DNA of 64,000 bases from a candidate division KSB3 bacterium. GTDB lineage: Bacteria; Moduliflexota; Moduliflexia; Moduliflexales; Moduliflexaceae. The stretch lies in the NCBI GenBank assembly GCA_002748425.1, contig PDSJ01000026.1:24115-88114 (forward strand), written 5' to 3'. How positions within the stretch are numbered: position 1 is the stretch's first letter; every line of letters starts with the position of its first letter. The notes beneath the pieces were generated by a model. It was not told the origin of the DNA, did not search any database, and saw nothing but the letters and a program-made list of their open reading frames with translations. The position numbers were made by a program, and so were the translations under genes. Below, piece after piece: positions 1 to 8,972 of this stretch.

Positions 1-377
1 CCGACATACTTCAATGCCGGATCATTAGTCGCAGCGATCTCCTCGGCCTCTTTATGAGCTCGAACATCCATCCAGATAATTGCATCTCGGAGAGGCACCC
101 CATCGCGATCCAGGAAGACCACTGTGCAGCTGGTTCCGTCAAGACCAATTCCCTCAATAGATTCAGGATGAACTCCACTTGCAGCGATTGCATTATTCAT
201 GGCGTCCACAAGCGCATATTCCCATTGCCGGATCGATTGTTCCGCCCAGCCCGGATGTGTATGGATGTTCCGATTTGGGCTGCTGCCGACCCCCATGCAC
301 ACTCCCTGTTCATCAAAAACCACCACCCGGATGCTTTCAGTCCCGGCATCTATGCCTAAAACATATCGTGATGACAT
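1..377 (-). CDS. FGGY-family carbohydrate kinase, N-terminal part (runs off left edge)
   Basis: Reading the minus strand from the ATG at 377 gives an open frame to the window edge (about 125 residues). It begins MSSRYVLGIDAGTESIRVVV, the phosphate-binding loop of FGGY sugar kinases (xylulokinase/gluconate kinase type). Further on are GWAEQ, IGLDGTSCTVVFLD and AIIWMDVRA, all in the order expected for FGGY domain I. A Shine-Dalgarno-like AGGGGG precedes the ATG. Kinases of this family phosphorylate sugars or polyols in the cytoplasm with ATP; the substrate cannot be told from the N-terminus. The start overlaps the small upstream ORF by 41 nt. The family call is firm, the substrate unknown. Confidence 0.85.
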   Translation of the reverse strand, partial: MSSRYVLGIDAGTESIRVVVFDEQGVCMGVGSSPNRNIHTHPGWAEQSIRQWEYALVDAMNNAIAASGVHPESIEGIGLDGTSCTVVFLDRDGVPLRDAIIWMDVRAHKEAEEIAATNDPALKYV

Positions 378-525
378 ACCATTCCCCCTGTTCCCGATCA
401 TTGACAAGCGCAGATAACCCAGCTCTTACACCCTCCGAAGACAGGTTCAACACAAGCTCATTTAATTCGCAGGCATCCTGAAAATACTGCATTCCATGCA
501 GCATTTTGTCAATTCTTTTCTTCAT
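337..525 (-). CDS. small hypothetical protein, 62 aa
   Basis: A 62-residue ORF starting MKKRIDKMLHGMQYF, with a good ribosome binding site (GGGAGAAGG, about 5 nt before the ATG at 525). Its end overlaps the start of the FGGY kinase by 41 nt in another frame, so it could be a translationally coupled leader ORF or a real short protein. I recognise no family. The N-terminal half looks helical and charged; the last residues read through the kinase start region and look less protein-like. The ribosome binding site is the main support. Confidence 0.4.
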   Translation of the reverse strand: MKKRIDKMLHGMQYFQDACELNELVLNLSSEGVRAGLSALVNDREQGEWYVITICFRHRCRD

Positions 526-874
526 GTCCTTCTCCCTTAAAAGAACAAAATAAGTTATTAAATTCAAGAACCCCTGAAAAAAGACATGAAAATAGACGGC
601 GCAAATCAGGATCATGAATTTCTCTGATTGCTTGAATAAAGTGCCATATCAATACTGATTTTTTGAGTGCTGTTCTCGAAAATCCTGAATCTCGCCAGTA
701 ATCGCTTCTGACATTCATAGGCAAGATGCTGTTATTTTTATCAAAGACTTCCATGAGCTTATCATAATATCCATGAGTGCTTTCCATATACATGATGGCT
801 CTGATCAAATTGGATTCAAGCCCTTGTTGTAAGGCTTCTGATTCAATAATATCTTTGACAGGAATATTATGCAC
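509..874 (-). CDS. lysozyme/SLT-like transglycosylase fragment
   Basis: A 121-residue frame, GTG start as drawn. The segment LIRAIMYMESTHGYYD followed by ILPMNVRSDYWRD resembles the catalytic part of small lytic transglycosylase-like domains (Glu in MESTHG as candidate catalytic residue). The frame stays open upstream to about 1035 with no convincing ATG, and the C-terminal 40 residues are poor in domain-like sequence, so this is probably a truncated or decaying gene. No signal peptide is visible. It overlaps the following 62-aa ORF by 17 nt. The family assignment is an inference from one motif block. Confidence 0.4.
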   Translation of the reverse strand: MHNIPVKDIIESEALQQGLESNLIRAIMYMESTHGYYDKLMEVFDKNNSILPMNVRSDYWRDSGFSRTALKKSVLIWHFIQAIREIHDPDLRRLFSCLFSGVLEFNNLFCSFKGEGHEEKN

Positions 875-1099
875 AATGCTCTGCTTTCTCGTGACTTTTA
901 CGTCAACGGTACTGGTTTCCCCTTTCTTTACATGAAAAGTGCGTTGAAACTCATCGCCTAAAGGTTTCGGACCGAGTTGTGACTGGAGATCAGGTGGACT
1001 ATACTGATTTTTCTGATGGCGAGGAAGAAGAAGTCAAATATGCAACGTGGGATGAGATGAACTTCTATAAGACTACCCATTTGGCCAATATGCTGAAGG

Positions 1100-1129
1100 G
1101 GCAGGGGAACGATCGATGCTGCCCCTGCC
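1100..1129 (-). terminator. hairpin downstream of PotD-like gene
   Basis: Perfect 8-bp arms GGCAGGGG / CCCCTGCC around a 14-nt loop, about 35 nt past the stop of the minus-strand binding-protein gene. There is no T-run, so it may be only an mRNA-stabilising hairpin. Confidence 0.35.
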
Positions 1130-1164
1130 TGCAATGGGAGGGGCAGATGCGAACAGGGCGCTGC

Positions 1165-2241
1165 TTATTCAGCAAGCTTCAGCTTTTCGATATACTCGTT
1201 CATCATATTGGTCCACCAAGTGCGTTCAATACCGTACAACCAAAGGTTTTCCACAGGTTCCTTAGGAAAAGTTTCCTTAACCAGTTTCGTGCGCTCCGGC
1301 GAAATATAATCCACTGACTTCTGGATTGCCGAGGTAAAGCCGCTCAAATCCGAGAACTTGCCTGCGATCTCATCGCGCAGCATGAAATTCATCCAGGCAT
1401 AGGCAGCATCCAGGTTCTCAGCGCCTTTGGGAAGCGCAAAGGTATCAAACCAGGTTAAGGCGCCTTCTTTGGGAGCTACAAACTTCACTGGATATCCTTC
1501 CTGAGCGAGAAGCCAGCCAGTGCCATCCCATCCCTGGCCGATATAGGCCGCCTCCTGGACAAAGAGATCGATATTTTCCTGCCGGCTGGTCCAGTAAGTC
1601 TTGACGAGTCCTTTCTTCTCGATCAAGAAGGCTAAAATCTCATCGAGGATCGGGCGGGCAGTCTCTTCATCTTTGTAGATATCGCGCATGCGATTTCCAA
1701 GCCCCAAATACAATCCGGCTGAAATAAAGGTGTGCAATGTGGCCCGATACGTGACCTTTCCAGCATAGTTGTCGTCAAATAGCGCACCATAAGAATCGAT
1801 CGCTTCGCTCACTCTCTCTGTATTGTACATCAGGCCCGATGTGCCCCAGGAAAAAGGAATCCCATAGGTTTCACCATCAATCTCGCCGCCCAGCGTTTTT
1901 GAGGCCTTCATCACGCTGGGATATACATTTTTCAGATTCGGAATTTTCTCCAGATCCAGCGGCTGATACAGATCGTAATCCATCGCCTGCGGAATCAGCG
2001 TCACGCTCGGCTGTACCAGATCCACGCCGCGCCCTTTGGCTGCCCGTAATTTTGAGATCAGTTCATTATTGTTGGAGTAATATGTGATATTCACTGTCAT
2101 CCCAGTCTCTTCTTCAAATAATTTCACGAGTTCATCCGGAGCGTACCCCTCCCAGGTCCAGAGATTTAACTCAGCTTCGGCACGCACAAGGGAACTCATA
2201 CAGAGCAGCACAAGCACGCTGAACACAATATATTTTCTCAT
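1165..2241 (-). CDS. PotD-like periplasmic solute-binding protein
   Basis: 358 residues with a clear signal peptide (MRKYIVFSVLVLLCMSSLVRA) and the mature start ELNLWTWEGYAPDELVKLFE, typical of spermidine/putrescine-type (PotD/PotF) extracellular binding proteins (ABC transporter family). YYSNNNELISKLRAAKGRGVDLVQPS and later WAGTSGLMYNTE-type segments (here WGTSGLMYNTE) fit the two-lobed fold. The length is normal for the family. A strong ribosome binding site (GAGGAGG) precedes the ATG. No permease or ATPase gene lies nearby, so the partner transporter must be encoded elsewhere. Ligand could be a polyamine or another small cation; the sequence does not decide. Confidence 0.85.
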   Translation of the reverse strand: MRKYIVFSVLVLLCMSSLVRAEAELNLWTWEGYAPDELVKLFEEETGMTVNITYYSNNNELISKLRAAKGRGVDLVQPSVTLIPQAMDYDLYQPLDLEKIPNLKNVYPSVMKASKTLGGEIDGETYGIPFSWGTSGLMYNTERVSEAIDSYGALFDDNYAGKVTYRATLHTFISAGLYLGLGNRMRDIYKDEETARPILDEILAFLIEKKGLVKTYWTSRQENIDLFVQEAAYIGQGWDGTGWLLAQEGYPVKFVAPKEGALTWFDTFALPKGAENLDAAYAWMNFMLRDEIAGKFSDLSGFTSAIQKSVDYISPERTKLVKETFPKEPVENLWLYGIERTWWTNMMNEYIEKLKLAE

Positions 2242-2502
2242 ACTCTAATCCTCCTCTTGAGTTATGTTACTGTGACCATTGACAACGATACGATGCGATG
2301 ATAAACAGGCAAAGAGTAGAACAGACGTTTCGCCGCTGTCAAGAAAAATTTGCCCCTTTGCTGAGAACGTCTCAAGCCTTCACACAATACAGGCAGAGAA
2401 CCAGTGAAGACCGATGCTACCACACCTTGAAGGCCGCCAACACAGACAGTAGACCGGAAGGCAGAATGTGACGCTGAACGTATATACCAGCGTTACAAGA
2501 TC

Positions 2503-2841
2503 CTACAACAGCACCCAGCTTGCTATTGTGCTCACACAGCTGATCAACGCTGCCCCGAACATCGCAGAGAGCCAGCCTTTTACCTCGATCCCATCAATGA
2601 AGGCTGCCGACAGTTTGAAGATCACGCCATTGATAACAAAGGTAAACAGCCCAAGTGTTAAGATGTTGAGCGGTGAGACCAAAAACATGAGGATCGGTTT
2701 GATTAAGGCGTTTACCAATCCCAGGATCACTGCAGCGATCAAGGCTGCTCCAAAATTTTGAACGCGGACTCCCTCCAGAAGATATGAGACTATCAGCATG
2801 GCGGCAGCCACAATACATAATTTGATCAGGATAATCAACAT
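2503..2841 (-). CDS. phage-holin-superfamily IV-like membrane protein
   Basis: 112 residues made almost wholly of four hydrophobic helices: roughly 2-22, 30-50, 55-75 and 88-110. The segment LGLVNALIKPILMFLVSPLNILTLGLFTFVINGVIF is characteristic of the small four-helix family annotated as mycobacterial-type phage holin superfamily IV (often called YvlD-like). Despite the name it is mostly found in chromosomes with unknown role in the cytoplasmic membrane. A good ribosome binding site (AGGAGG) precedes the ATG. No phage genes are nearby, so a lytic role is not supported. Confidence 0.8.
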   Translation of the reverse strand: MLIILIKLCIVAAAMLIVSYLLEGVRVQNFGAALIAAVILGLVNALIKPILMFLVSPLNILTLGLFTFVINGVIFKLSAAFIDGIEVKGWLSAMFGAALISCVSTIASWVLL

Positions 2842-2964
2842 ACGGGTCTCCTCCTTAGGTAGCGCGTGCGAAATGTCGCTGGGCTGAGCTCGCGCTCACT
2901 TCCAGGCTTAGAAAGTGTTACGCGCCAAAGCCCCGCGATCACCAGCGCACGCCGCGATATACAT

Positions 2965-3543
2965 CTAAAGTTCTGCAATAACCGCTTCGCGTTTTTTATC
3001 GAACTCTTCTTGTGTAATCAAGCCTTTCTCCAGCAGGGACTTCAATTCTTCAAGCCGTTCTTCTACACGACGCTCTGTAATGTCATGCTCTTTTTCCTGG
3101 GTTTTCTGTTTCAACACGGTTTTGAACACCTGCATCAGTTCTTCTTTTTCGACTTCCCGGTCGTGTTTAAAATAGTATTCTGCCGCGGACCCAATCGCCC
3201 AGGTCGTCCCATATACGCGTGAAAGATTGATGACAAACCCAACATACGGAATCAGTCGCATCAGCTGGCGCAGCAAGACATTTCCCCCGATGACCGACAT
3301 AATTTCGAGCACGACTTTTTCATCCAGTTCCTGCTCGTAGACCTTTCCGATACTGCGCACCATGGTCATCTGAATCGGCGTTTCAATCATTGGCAGAGGA
3401 ATCACTGAGACCAATGTCGACGTTACCGCCGAAGCATGGATAATTTTTGAGACCGTGGCATCACGTTCTTTCTGTGATGATTGTGAAAAATCCCCCGATG
3501 CGAGCCGTTGAATCAAATCCTTATACTCATCATAATAATTCAT
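2965..3543 (-). CDS. DUF697-like membrane-associated protein with C-terminal SHOCT-type helix pair
   Basis: 192 residues. Residues about 25-125 are a hydrophobic, Gly/Ile-rich segment (SKIIHASAVTSTLVSVIPLP, VLLRQLMRLIPYVGFVINLS) like DUF697 domains, which are often linked to membrane or GTPase-associated proteins. The last 35 residues (EERLEELKSLLEKGLITQEEFD) are a classical short C-terminal SHOCT motif: two helices around a GLIT/EEFD turn, proposed to mediate oligomerisation. Between them lies a charged coiled-coil stretch (about 130-160). The function is unknown. It is the last minus-strand gene before the dnaA region. Confidence 0.7.
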   Translation of the reverse strand: MNYYDEYKDLIQRLASGDFSQSSQKERDATVSKIIHASAVTSTLVSVIPLPMIETPIQMTMVRSIGKVYEQELDEKVVLEIMSVIGGNVLLRQLMRLIPYVGFVINLSRVYGTTWAIGSAAEYYFKHDREVEKEELMQVFKTVLKQKTQEKEHDITERRVEERLEELKSLLEKGLITQEEFDKKREAVIAEL

Positions 3544-4079
3544 ATCAATTTCATGGAATTGTCATAGAATATTCCCGCTTGTACAAATATTCTACACAGA
3601 TTTTTACAGAGTTGCACGCTGTGCTTTCAGCAGCACAAAAAAAACGATTCAGGACTTTCCCCTCCCTACTGGCCATGCCAGAAGTTTTTTCTACAAAAAT
3701 TCTTTTTTCGGGAATTATTGTTAAATTTCTATCGTATTTCCGCAGCTTTGTCAACGACTTTCCTGGCGAAAATTCTGAACATGCCGATATATTCGAGGAA
3801 AGCCGGACTCTCTGATCCAGCGGCCTGAGATTTCATATTTAAAGACAGCCTTCCAACTCTTCATAAACATGAGAGATCCTAAATTTTGATCAAAAAAACT
3901 TGCGTTGCAGAAAAGGGCTGCGTAAATTGAAAACGTTCTAACTTATTGTAAATAAAAAGTTTTTCACATATCATTGTGGATAAAACAGTGAATGGCAGAC
4001 CAAAAAGTATACAATTAAATCAGTTAGCGGCTTATCCACAACGATGTGGATAAATTGTCGCCAATAACCTCAGATCGTT
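3544..4079. other. AT-rich intergenic region upstream of dnaA, candidate replication origin
   Basis: About 530 bp with no convincing gene, between a minus-strand gene and dnaA. The part from about 3850 to 4030 is strongly AT-rich (runs of A and T, TTATTGTAAATAAAAAG), as expected of an unwinding element. DnaA-box sequences cluster at its right end (3975-3983, 4032-4040, 4045-4053, 4079-4087). Divergent transcription away from the region also fits an origin. dnaN and recF are not adjacent, so an origin here is an inference. Confidence 0.5.
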
Positions 4080-4087
4080 GTGGACAA
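3975..4087. promoter_or_regulatory. cluster of four DnaA boxes
   Basis: Three exact matches to the consensus TTATCCACA or its complement: TGTGGATAA at 3975-3983, TTATCCACA at 4032-4040 and TGTGGATAA at 4045-4053. The last two form an inverted pair separated by 4 nt. A fourth box with one change (TGTGGACAA, 4079-4087) overlaps the annotated GTG start of dnaA. Such sites bind DnaA and may serve initiation, autoregulation of dnaA, or both. Confidence 0.75.
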
Positions 4088-5705
4088 CGTCATGCAAAAA
4101 AACATGTGGGGACAAGTGCTTGCAAAACTCGAAAAACGGATCAATCGATCAAGTTTCAATACCTGGCTCAGACCGACATCCTTTCTCTCCGTCGATCAGA
4201 AAGCCGTGCATATCGGAGTCCCGGATGAGGTCTTTGTCTATTGGCTGGGCGAACATTATGTGAATGTCATCAGGGAGACCTTGACAGACATTCTCGGCTT
4301 CCAGCCCGAAATCGCCTTTGTGGTGATCGATACGGCAGCGCACATGGAGAGTGCGGACTCGTCCCCTCATATCGCACAAAACGCTGTGCACGCGTCGTCA
4401 ACAACACGCACAGAAGCGCCTTCTGACGCCTTATCGCAATTATTAGAGAAGACTCTTCGCCCCAGCATGGACTCCGAAACACCGATACGTACGCGCCGCA
4501 GATCAACACGACTCCAGACACCGTTAAACACTGTGGCGATCAGCAGCGGTATCAAAGCCGGGGATGCCAATCCCCCCGCACAGTCCCCTGACTCGCCTCA
4601 GGAACAGAGCCCACAGGCCGTCACAGCCGCAGAAATCTCCGGACAAGCTGTGAACACACCGACACAGGTCCATAGCGACAACGAAGGCACACTGAATCAA
4701 GCTTACAGCTTTGACAATTATGTCGTGGGAAACGGTAACCGATTCGCTCATGCTGCAGCTTTGGCAGTGGCCGAACAGATGGCAGGCAGTTATAACCCGC
4801 TTTTTGTCTACGGCGGTGTTGGCCTGGGCAAAACCCATCTCCTGCATGCTGTAGGCAACCATCTGCGGACTATCCGGCCAAATTTAAACGTGCTCTACCT
4901 TTCCTCCGAACAGTTCATTAACGAACTTGTCTTTTCGATCCGCGAGGATCGGATGCGCTGGTTTCGCGGCAAATATCGCAACATTGAATTATTATTGGTC
5001 GATGATATTCAATTTATTGCACGAAAAGAACGTACGCAAGAAGAATTTTTTCATACATTTAATACGCTCTATCAAGCGCGCAAACAGATCGTGCTCACCA
5101 GCGACTGCCCGCCCAAAAAGATCCCGACGATTGCCGAGCAGCTGCGTTCACGTTTTGAATGGGGACTGATTGCTGACATCCAGAAGCCTGACCTTGAAAC
5201 ACGGGTCGCCATCCTGAAAAAGAAAGCGGAGTGTCATGGGCTCGATCTGCCGGATGACGTGGCAATCTATATTGCGACGCAGGTCCGCTCTAATATCCGG
5301 GAGCTGGAAGGCTGTCTGTTCAAAATCCGGGCCTTTTCACGCTTTAACAATCATTGCATCAGTCTGGAGCTTGCAAAAAACGTCTTAAAAGACCTGTTCG
5401 ATGCACCGACATCGCGCGCCGTGACCGTCGAACTGGTGCAACGCGTTGTCGCCAGTCACTTTCAACTCTCACTTGCAGATCTCATCTCCTCGGGCAGAAG
5501 CCGAAGGGTCACGCTGCCGCGCCAAATCGCCATGTACCTGTCGCGAGAGCTGACGAATCAGTCGCTGCTGGACATCGGGCGGAATTTTGGCGGGCGCGAT
5601 CATACGACCGTCATGCATGCGTGCAAAAAAGTTGAGACAACTCAGGCGCAAAACCTGGAGTTTAAAGAGAATCTGCTGCAAATTCGCCAGCTGATCCAAG
5701 CTTAG
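4080..5705 (+). CDS. dnaA: chromosomal replication initiator protein DnaA
   Basis: 541 residues. Domain I (about 10-90) starts [21 protein letters not shown]. Domain II (about 95-205) is a long, Ser/Thr/Pro-rich linker, which makes the protein longer than usual. The AAA+ domain follows, with Walker [14 protein letters not shown] (about 245-257) and Walker [10 protein letters not shown] (about 304). The DNA-binding domain ends with the signature [15 protein letters not shown] (about 504-518). DnaA binds origin boxes and melts the origin. GTG 4080 has no ribosome binding site; ATG 4092 (MQKNMWG) is an equally good start. It lies next to a DnaA-box cluster, one box overlapping the GTG, which suggests autoregulation. 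dnaN does not follow, which is unusual. Confidence 0.97.
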   Translation: MDNVMQKNMWGQVLAKLEKRINRSSFNTWLRPTSFLSVDQKAVHIGVPDEVFVYWLGEHYVNVIRETLTDILGFQPEIAFVVIDTAAHMESADSSPHIAQNAVHASSTTRTEAPSDALSQLLEKTLRPSMDSETPIRTRRRSTRLQTPLNTVAISSGIKAGDANPPAQSPDSPQEQSPQAVTAAEISGQAVNTPTQVHSDNEGTLNQAYSFDNYVVGNGNRFAHAAALAVAEQMAGSYNPLFVYGGVGLGKTHLLHAVGNHLRTIRPNLNVLYLSSEQFINELVFSIREDRMRWFRGKYRNIELLLVDDIQFIARKERTQEEFFHTFNTLYQARKQIVLTSDCPPKKIPTIAEQLRSRFEWGLIADIQKPDLETRVAILKKKAECHGLDLPDDVAIYIATQVRSNIRELEGCLFKIRAFSRFNNHCISLELAKNVLKDLFDAPTSRAVTVELVQRVVASHFQLSLADLISSGRSRRVTLPRQIAMYLSRELTNQSLLDIGRNFGGRDHTTVMHACKKVETTQAQNLEFKENLLQIRQLIQA

Positions 5706-5774
5706 ACGGAACAGGAGAGCGCAGCTGTCCGCAAGCGATCGGGCAGGCGCGATTTTTCACCATTTACATCAGCT

Positions 5775-6710
5775 ATGAAACGCATCTCTCTGGTCTTTCC
5801 AGTCTACAATGAAGAAGAGGTCTTGCCTCTGCTCTACGAACGTGTCCGCCGGACTCTCGAGACACTCGAGTATGAGGTGGAAGTTATCCTGATCAATGAC
5901 GGAAGCCAGGACAACTCACTCCAACTCATCCAGACATTCCATGAAGAAGACCCGCGTTTCAAAGCGATCGATTTTGCCCGAAATTTCGGGCATCAAGTCG
6001 CCATTACCGCCGGGATTGACTTTGCATCCGGCGACGCCGTGTTACTGCTGGACGCCGACCTCCAGGATCCTCCGGAATTGTTGCCGCAATTTCTTGCCAA
6101 ATGGGAAGAAGGCTATCAGGTGGTCTACGCTGTCCGTAAAACGCGCCAGGAGCATATCGCAAAACGAGCGGCATATGCGAGCTTTTATCGAATCTTACAA
6201 CAGATCTCAAATATTCCAATCCCATTGGATTCAGGAGACTTTTGTCTGATGGACCGTCGGGTAATCGATATTTTGAAGGCCATGCCCGAGCGCAATCGTT
6301 TTGTCAGAGGCCTGCGAAGCTGGACCGGTTTTCGTCAAATCGGGCTGGAATACGATCGGGAGACACGACAGGCCGGCGACGTCAAATATACAATGACCAG
6401 GCTCTTTAAACTCGCGCTGGACGGGATTTTTTCATTTTCCTACGTTCCTCTGAAAATTGTCAGCTATGCCGGCTTTACGATTTCACTGATCAGCTTTCTC
6501 GGGATTCTCATCTATCTGCACAAAAAACTCTTTATCGGCGGAGAACCACAAGGATTTCCGACCCTGGTGGTTCTGGTGCTGTTTATGGGAGGGATTCAGT
6601 TGATTTCGCTGGGCATTATCGGGGAGTACATCGGGCGCATTTACGATGAAGTCAAACAACGTCCCATCTATATCGTGAAAAAAATCTATGGCGATCTTGT
6701 CAAGACCTAA
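5775..6710 (+). CDS. polyprenyl-phosphate glycosyltransferase, family GT2 (DPM1/GtrB/ArnC-like)
   Basis: 311 residues. The GT-A domain begins ISLVFPVYNEEEVLPLLYER and holds the nucleotide-sugar site VEVILINDGSQDNS and the metal-binding DADLQDPPE (about 95). Two transmembrane helices occupy about 232-255 and 262-285, followed by a cytoplasmic tail with GEYIGRIYDEVKQRP, the usual ending of GtrB-like enzymes. These transfer a sugar from a nucleotide sugar to undecaprenyl or dolichyl phosphate at the inner membrane, for later use in surface glycans. The sugar is unknown. It lies 69 nt after dnaA on the same strand and may be cotranscribed. Confidence 0.88.
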   Translation: MKRISLVFPVYNEEEVLPLLYERVRRTLETLEYEVEVILINDGSQDNSLQLIQTFHEEDPRFKAIDFARNFGHQVAITAGIDFASGDAVLLLDADLQDPPELLPQFLAKWEEGYQVVYAVRKTRQEHIAKRAAYASFYRILQQISNIPIPLDSGDFCLMDRRVIDILKAMPERNRFVRGLRSWTGFRQIGLEYDRETRQAGDVKYTMTRLFKLALDGIFSFSYVPLKIVSYAGFTISLISFLGILIYLHKKLFIGGEPQGFPTLVVLVLFMGGIQLISLGIIGEYIGRIYDEVKQRPIYIVKKIYGDLVKT

Positions 6711-6718
6711 ACTGCAAG

Positions 6719-6758
6719 GAGAACCCATCAGGCAGTAAAGACCGCCTGACAGGTTCTC
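6719..6758. terminator. bidirectional terminator hairpin between convergent genes
   Basis: Arms GAGAACC-TCAGGC and GCCTGA-GGTTCTC pair over 13 bp with one small internal mismatch and a 10-nt loop. It lies between the 3' ends of the glycosyltransferase (plus) and htpG (minus). It lacks a long T-run, so termination strength is uncertain. Confidence 0.55.
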
Positions 6759-6769
6759 TGGCATAACCT

Positions 6770-8638
6770 TTACTTTGCCGTTGCTTTTTCCATGATCTCC
6801 GTCATCCGAGCCACAAACTCACTTGGCGAGGAGAGGCTGCCTTCCAAAAGCAGAGAGCCTTCATACAACTGCAATACGACCATTTTTATAAACGGCGATT
6901 TACTGTCCTGCTGATACAATTCCCAGAGATTCTTGATCAGCGGATGCGAGAGATTGACTTCCATGATTTTTTTTGAGCCGCTGTACTCTTTATTAATCAT
7001 CTTCATCATCCGCTCGGTCTGCACGTCCATCCCCTCTTTCCCGACCACAAGGGTGACTGCGGAATCCACCAGACGCTTTGAGATGATGACGTCTTCAACC
7101 TTGTCGATTAAAATCTCCTTGAAACTGGTGAGCAGATCTTTTGCCACCGAGGCATTTAAGCCCTCGCCGCCGCTGTTTTCATTGTCTTTCATCACATCGA
7201 TATCAGCCTTATCAATTGACTTCAAAGGCTTCTTCTCGTATTCAAAAATCGACGGGAAGACAAAGACATCGATCGGATCGATCAGGTAGAGCACCTCGAT
7301 GCCGTGCTTTTTGAAGTACTCCAGGTTCGGGTTGCGTTCGATCGAGTCCCGAAAATCGCCGCTCACATAATAGATCTCTTTTTGCTCGTCTCGCATACGA
7401 GACACATAATCCTTCAAAGAGGTCATTTTTCCAGCCTCAGTCATTGATGACTCAAAACGCAGCAGCTCGATCAGTTTCTCCTTGTTGCTCATATCGCTGT
7501 TGATGCCGGTTTTGAGCAGCGCCGAAAAGTTGCGATAAAATCTAGCATACTTATCAGGATCGTTCCTGGCCCACCCCTCGAGAAGGGAGAGAACCCGTCC
7601 TGTCAGCGCCTTATTGATACGTGCCATCGCCGGACTCGACTGCGTGACTTCGCGTGAGACATTCAACGGCAGATCCTCTGTATCCACGACCCCTTTGATA
7701 AAGCGCAGGTATTCTGGTAAAAGATCCTTGCAGTCATCCTGAATCAGCACCCGATTCGCGTACAGATGCAGCCCTTTATACTCACTCTCGCTGAACAGCG
7801 TCGGCGGGGCGCTTTGCGGAACAAAGACCAGCGCCTTGAAATTCACATGACCTTCCAGTGAGACATGCAGATGCCCCAAAGGCTCTTGGTAGTCAGTAGA
7901 GATATATTTATAAAACTCCGCCAGTTCCTTGTCATCAAGTTCTTCTTTCCGTTTCTGCCAAAGCGCGCTGACGGTATTGACTTTTTCATTGCCGACAAAG
8001 ACTGGAAAATCGACAAAATTTGAATATTTTTTGATAATATTTTTGACCCGGAAATCTTCGCTGAATTCTTGTGCTTCGTCTTTCAGCACACAAGAGATTT
8101 TTGTACCGCGTTGAGCGCGGTCGATCTCTTCGATCGTAAACGTGCCTTCACCGCTCGATTTCCAGCGATAGCCTGTTGAATCGCTGTCCGCATGACGCGT
8201 TTCCACAGTAACTTCGTCTGTGACCATAAAAATCGAATAAAAACCGACTCCGAACTGACCGATCAAATCACCGTCCACAGCCGTCTGTTCGTTTTTCATG
8301 TTCTGTAAAAATTCCAAGGTTCCGGACCGGGCGATCGTGCCAAGGTTATGTACGAGTTCGTCCTTTGTCATCCCGGACCCGCGATCTTCAATACTAAACA
8401 ATTTTTTCTCTTTATCCAATTCGATGTGAATTTCCAGAGGGGCATCGCGATCGAGCATCGAATCATCGCTGAGCTGCCGAAAACGCGCAACATTAAGCGC
8501 ATCCGAGGCATTCGAAATCAATTCTCGTAAAAAAATTTCCGGATGAGTGTACAATGAATGCACGATTAAATGAAGCAGTCGCTTCATTTCGGCCTGATAC
8601 TCAAATTCCTGTACAGGTGCTTGTGTGTGTTCTGCCAT
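6770..8638 (-). CDS. htpG: chaperone HtpG (Hsp90)
   Basis: About 622 residues, full-length for HtpG. The N-terminal GHKL ATPase domain shows ELISNASDALNVARF, DRGSGMTKDEL and GQFGVGFYSIFMV. The middle domain has LPLNVSREVTQ, and the C-terminal dimerisation domain ends EFVARMTEIMEKATAK. HtpG is an ATP-dependent cytosolic chaperone. Two ATGs are possible: the one at 8644 lies only 3 nt from AGGAG, while the one at 8638 (MAEHTQAP) is 9 nt away and is preferred. The upstream region (8639-8972) carries no other gene. Confidence 0.97.
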   Translation of the reverse strand: MAEHTQAPVQEFEYQAEMKRLLHLIVHSLYTHPEIFLRELISNASDALNVARFRQLSDDSMLDRDAPLEIHIELDKEKKLFSIEDRGSGMTKDELVHNLGTIARSGTLEFLQNMKNEQTAVDGDLIGQFGVGFYSIFMVTDEVTVETRHADSDSTGYRWKSSGEGTFTIEEIDRAQRGTKISCVLKDEAQEFSEDFRVKNIIKKYSNFVDFPVFVGNEKVNTVSALWQKRKEELDDKELAEFYKYISTDYQEPLGHLHVSLEGHVNFKALVFVPQSAPPTLFSESEYKGLHLYANRVLIQDDCKDLLPEYLRFIKGVVDTEDLPLNVSREVTQSSPAMARINKALTGRVLSLLEGWARNDPDKYARFYRNFSALLKTGINSDMSNKEKLIELLRFESSMTEAGKMTSLKDYVSRMRDEQKEIYYVSGDFRDSIERNPNLEYFKKHGIEVLYLIDPIDVFVFPSIFEYEKKPLKSIDKADIDVMKDNENSGGEGLNASVAKDLLTSFKEILIDKVEDVIISKRLVDSAVTLVVGKEGMDVQTERMMKMINKEYSGSKKIMEVNLSHPLIKNLWELYQQDSKSPFIKMVVLQLYEGSLLLEGSLSSPSEFVARMTEIMEKATAK

Positions 8639-8972
8639 AGCCATATTCTCCTTTTCTCTCTAGCCAGGGTAAATAAAAAGCGATGTTTCCGTCGTTATAG
8701 CGCTGCATAAGACCGGGAGACATCCCAATCGAGTCACTATGTGAAAAAATCGAGAAGATTTGTCAACAATTTGATCCAGAATCTTATCCCGGGAGCGTGA
8801 TGACCCCCGGCAAGCAAAACTGCCGGCAGAAGCAGAATTTTCAATTTCCACATTTCCGAAGGCCTTGAATTCTTGACAAATTTCCCGGCTGTCATTTGCA
8901 TCTTTTCAGGAGCGACGCTTCAGAATCGAGAACTGAATCGCAATCTATCTATCCACTTCAAGGAGAGAGCAC
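8639..8972. other. intergenic region between divergent htpG and binding-protein gene
   Basis: About 330 bp containing the two divergent 5' regions. A TTGACA at about 8873 points toward the plus-strand gene but has no clear -10 at the right distance. I see no RNA gene or repeat. Confidence 0.4.

Noticed and set aside
979..1317. Plus-strand ORF with an acidic stretch (DFSDGEEEEVKY)
   Set aside because: It runs opposite the end of the PotD-like gene and the 5' part of the SLT-like fragment and lacks a ribosome binding site; the acidic run looks protein-like but has no other support.
2503..2841. Prophage, because of the holin-like protein
   Set aside because: No other phage genes are near, and this small membrane family is mostly chromosomal.
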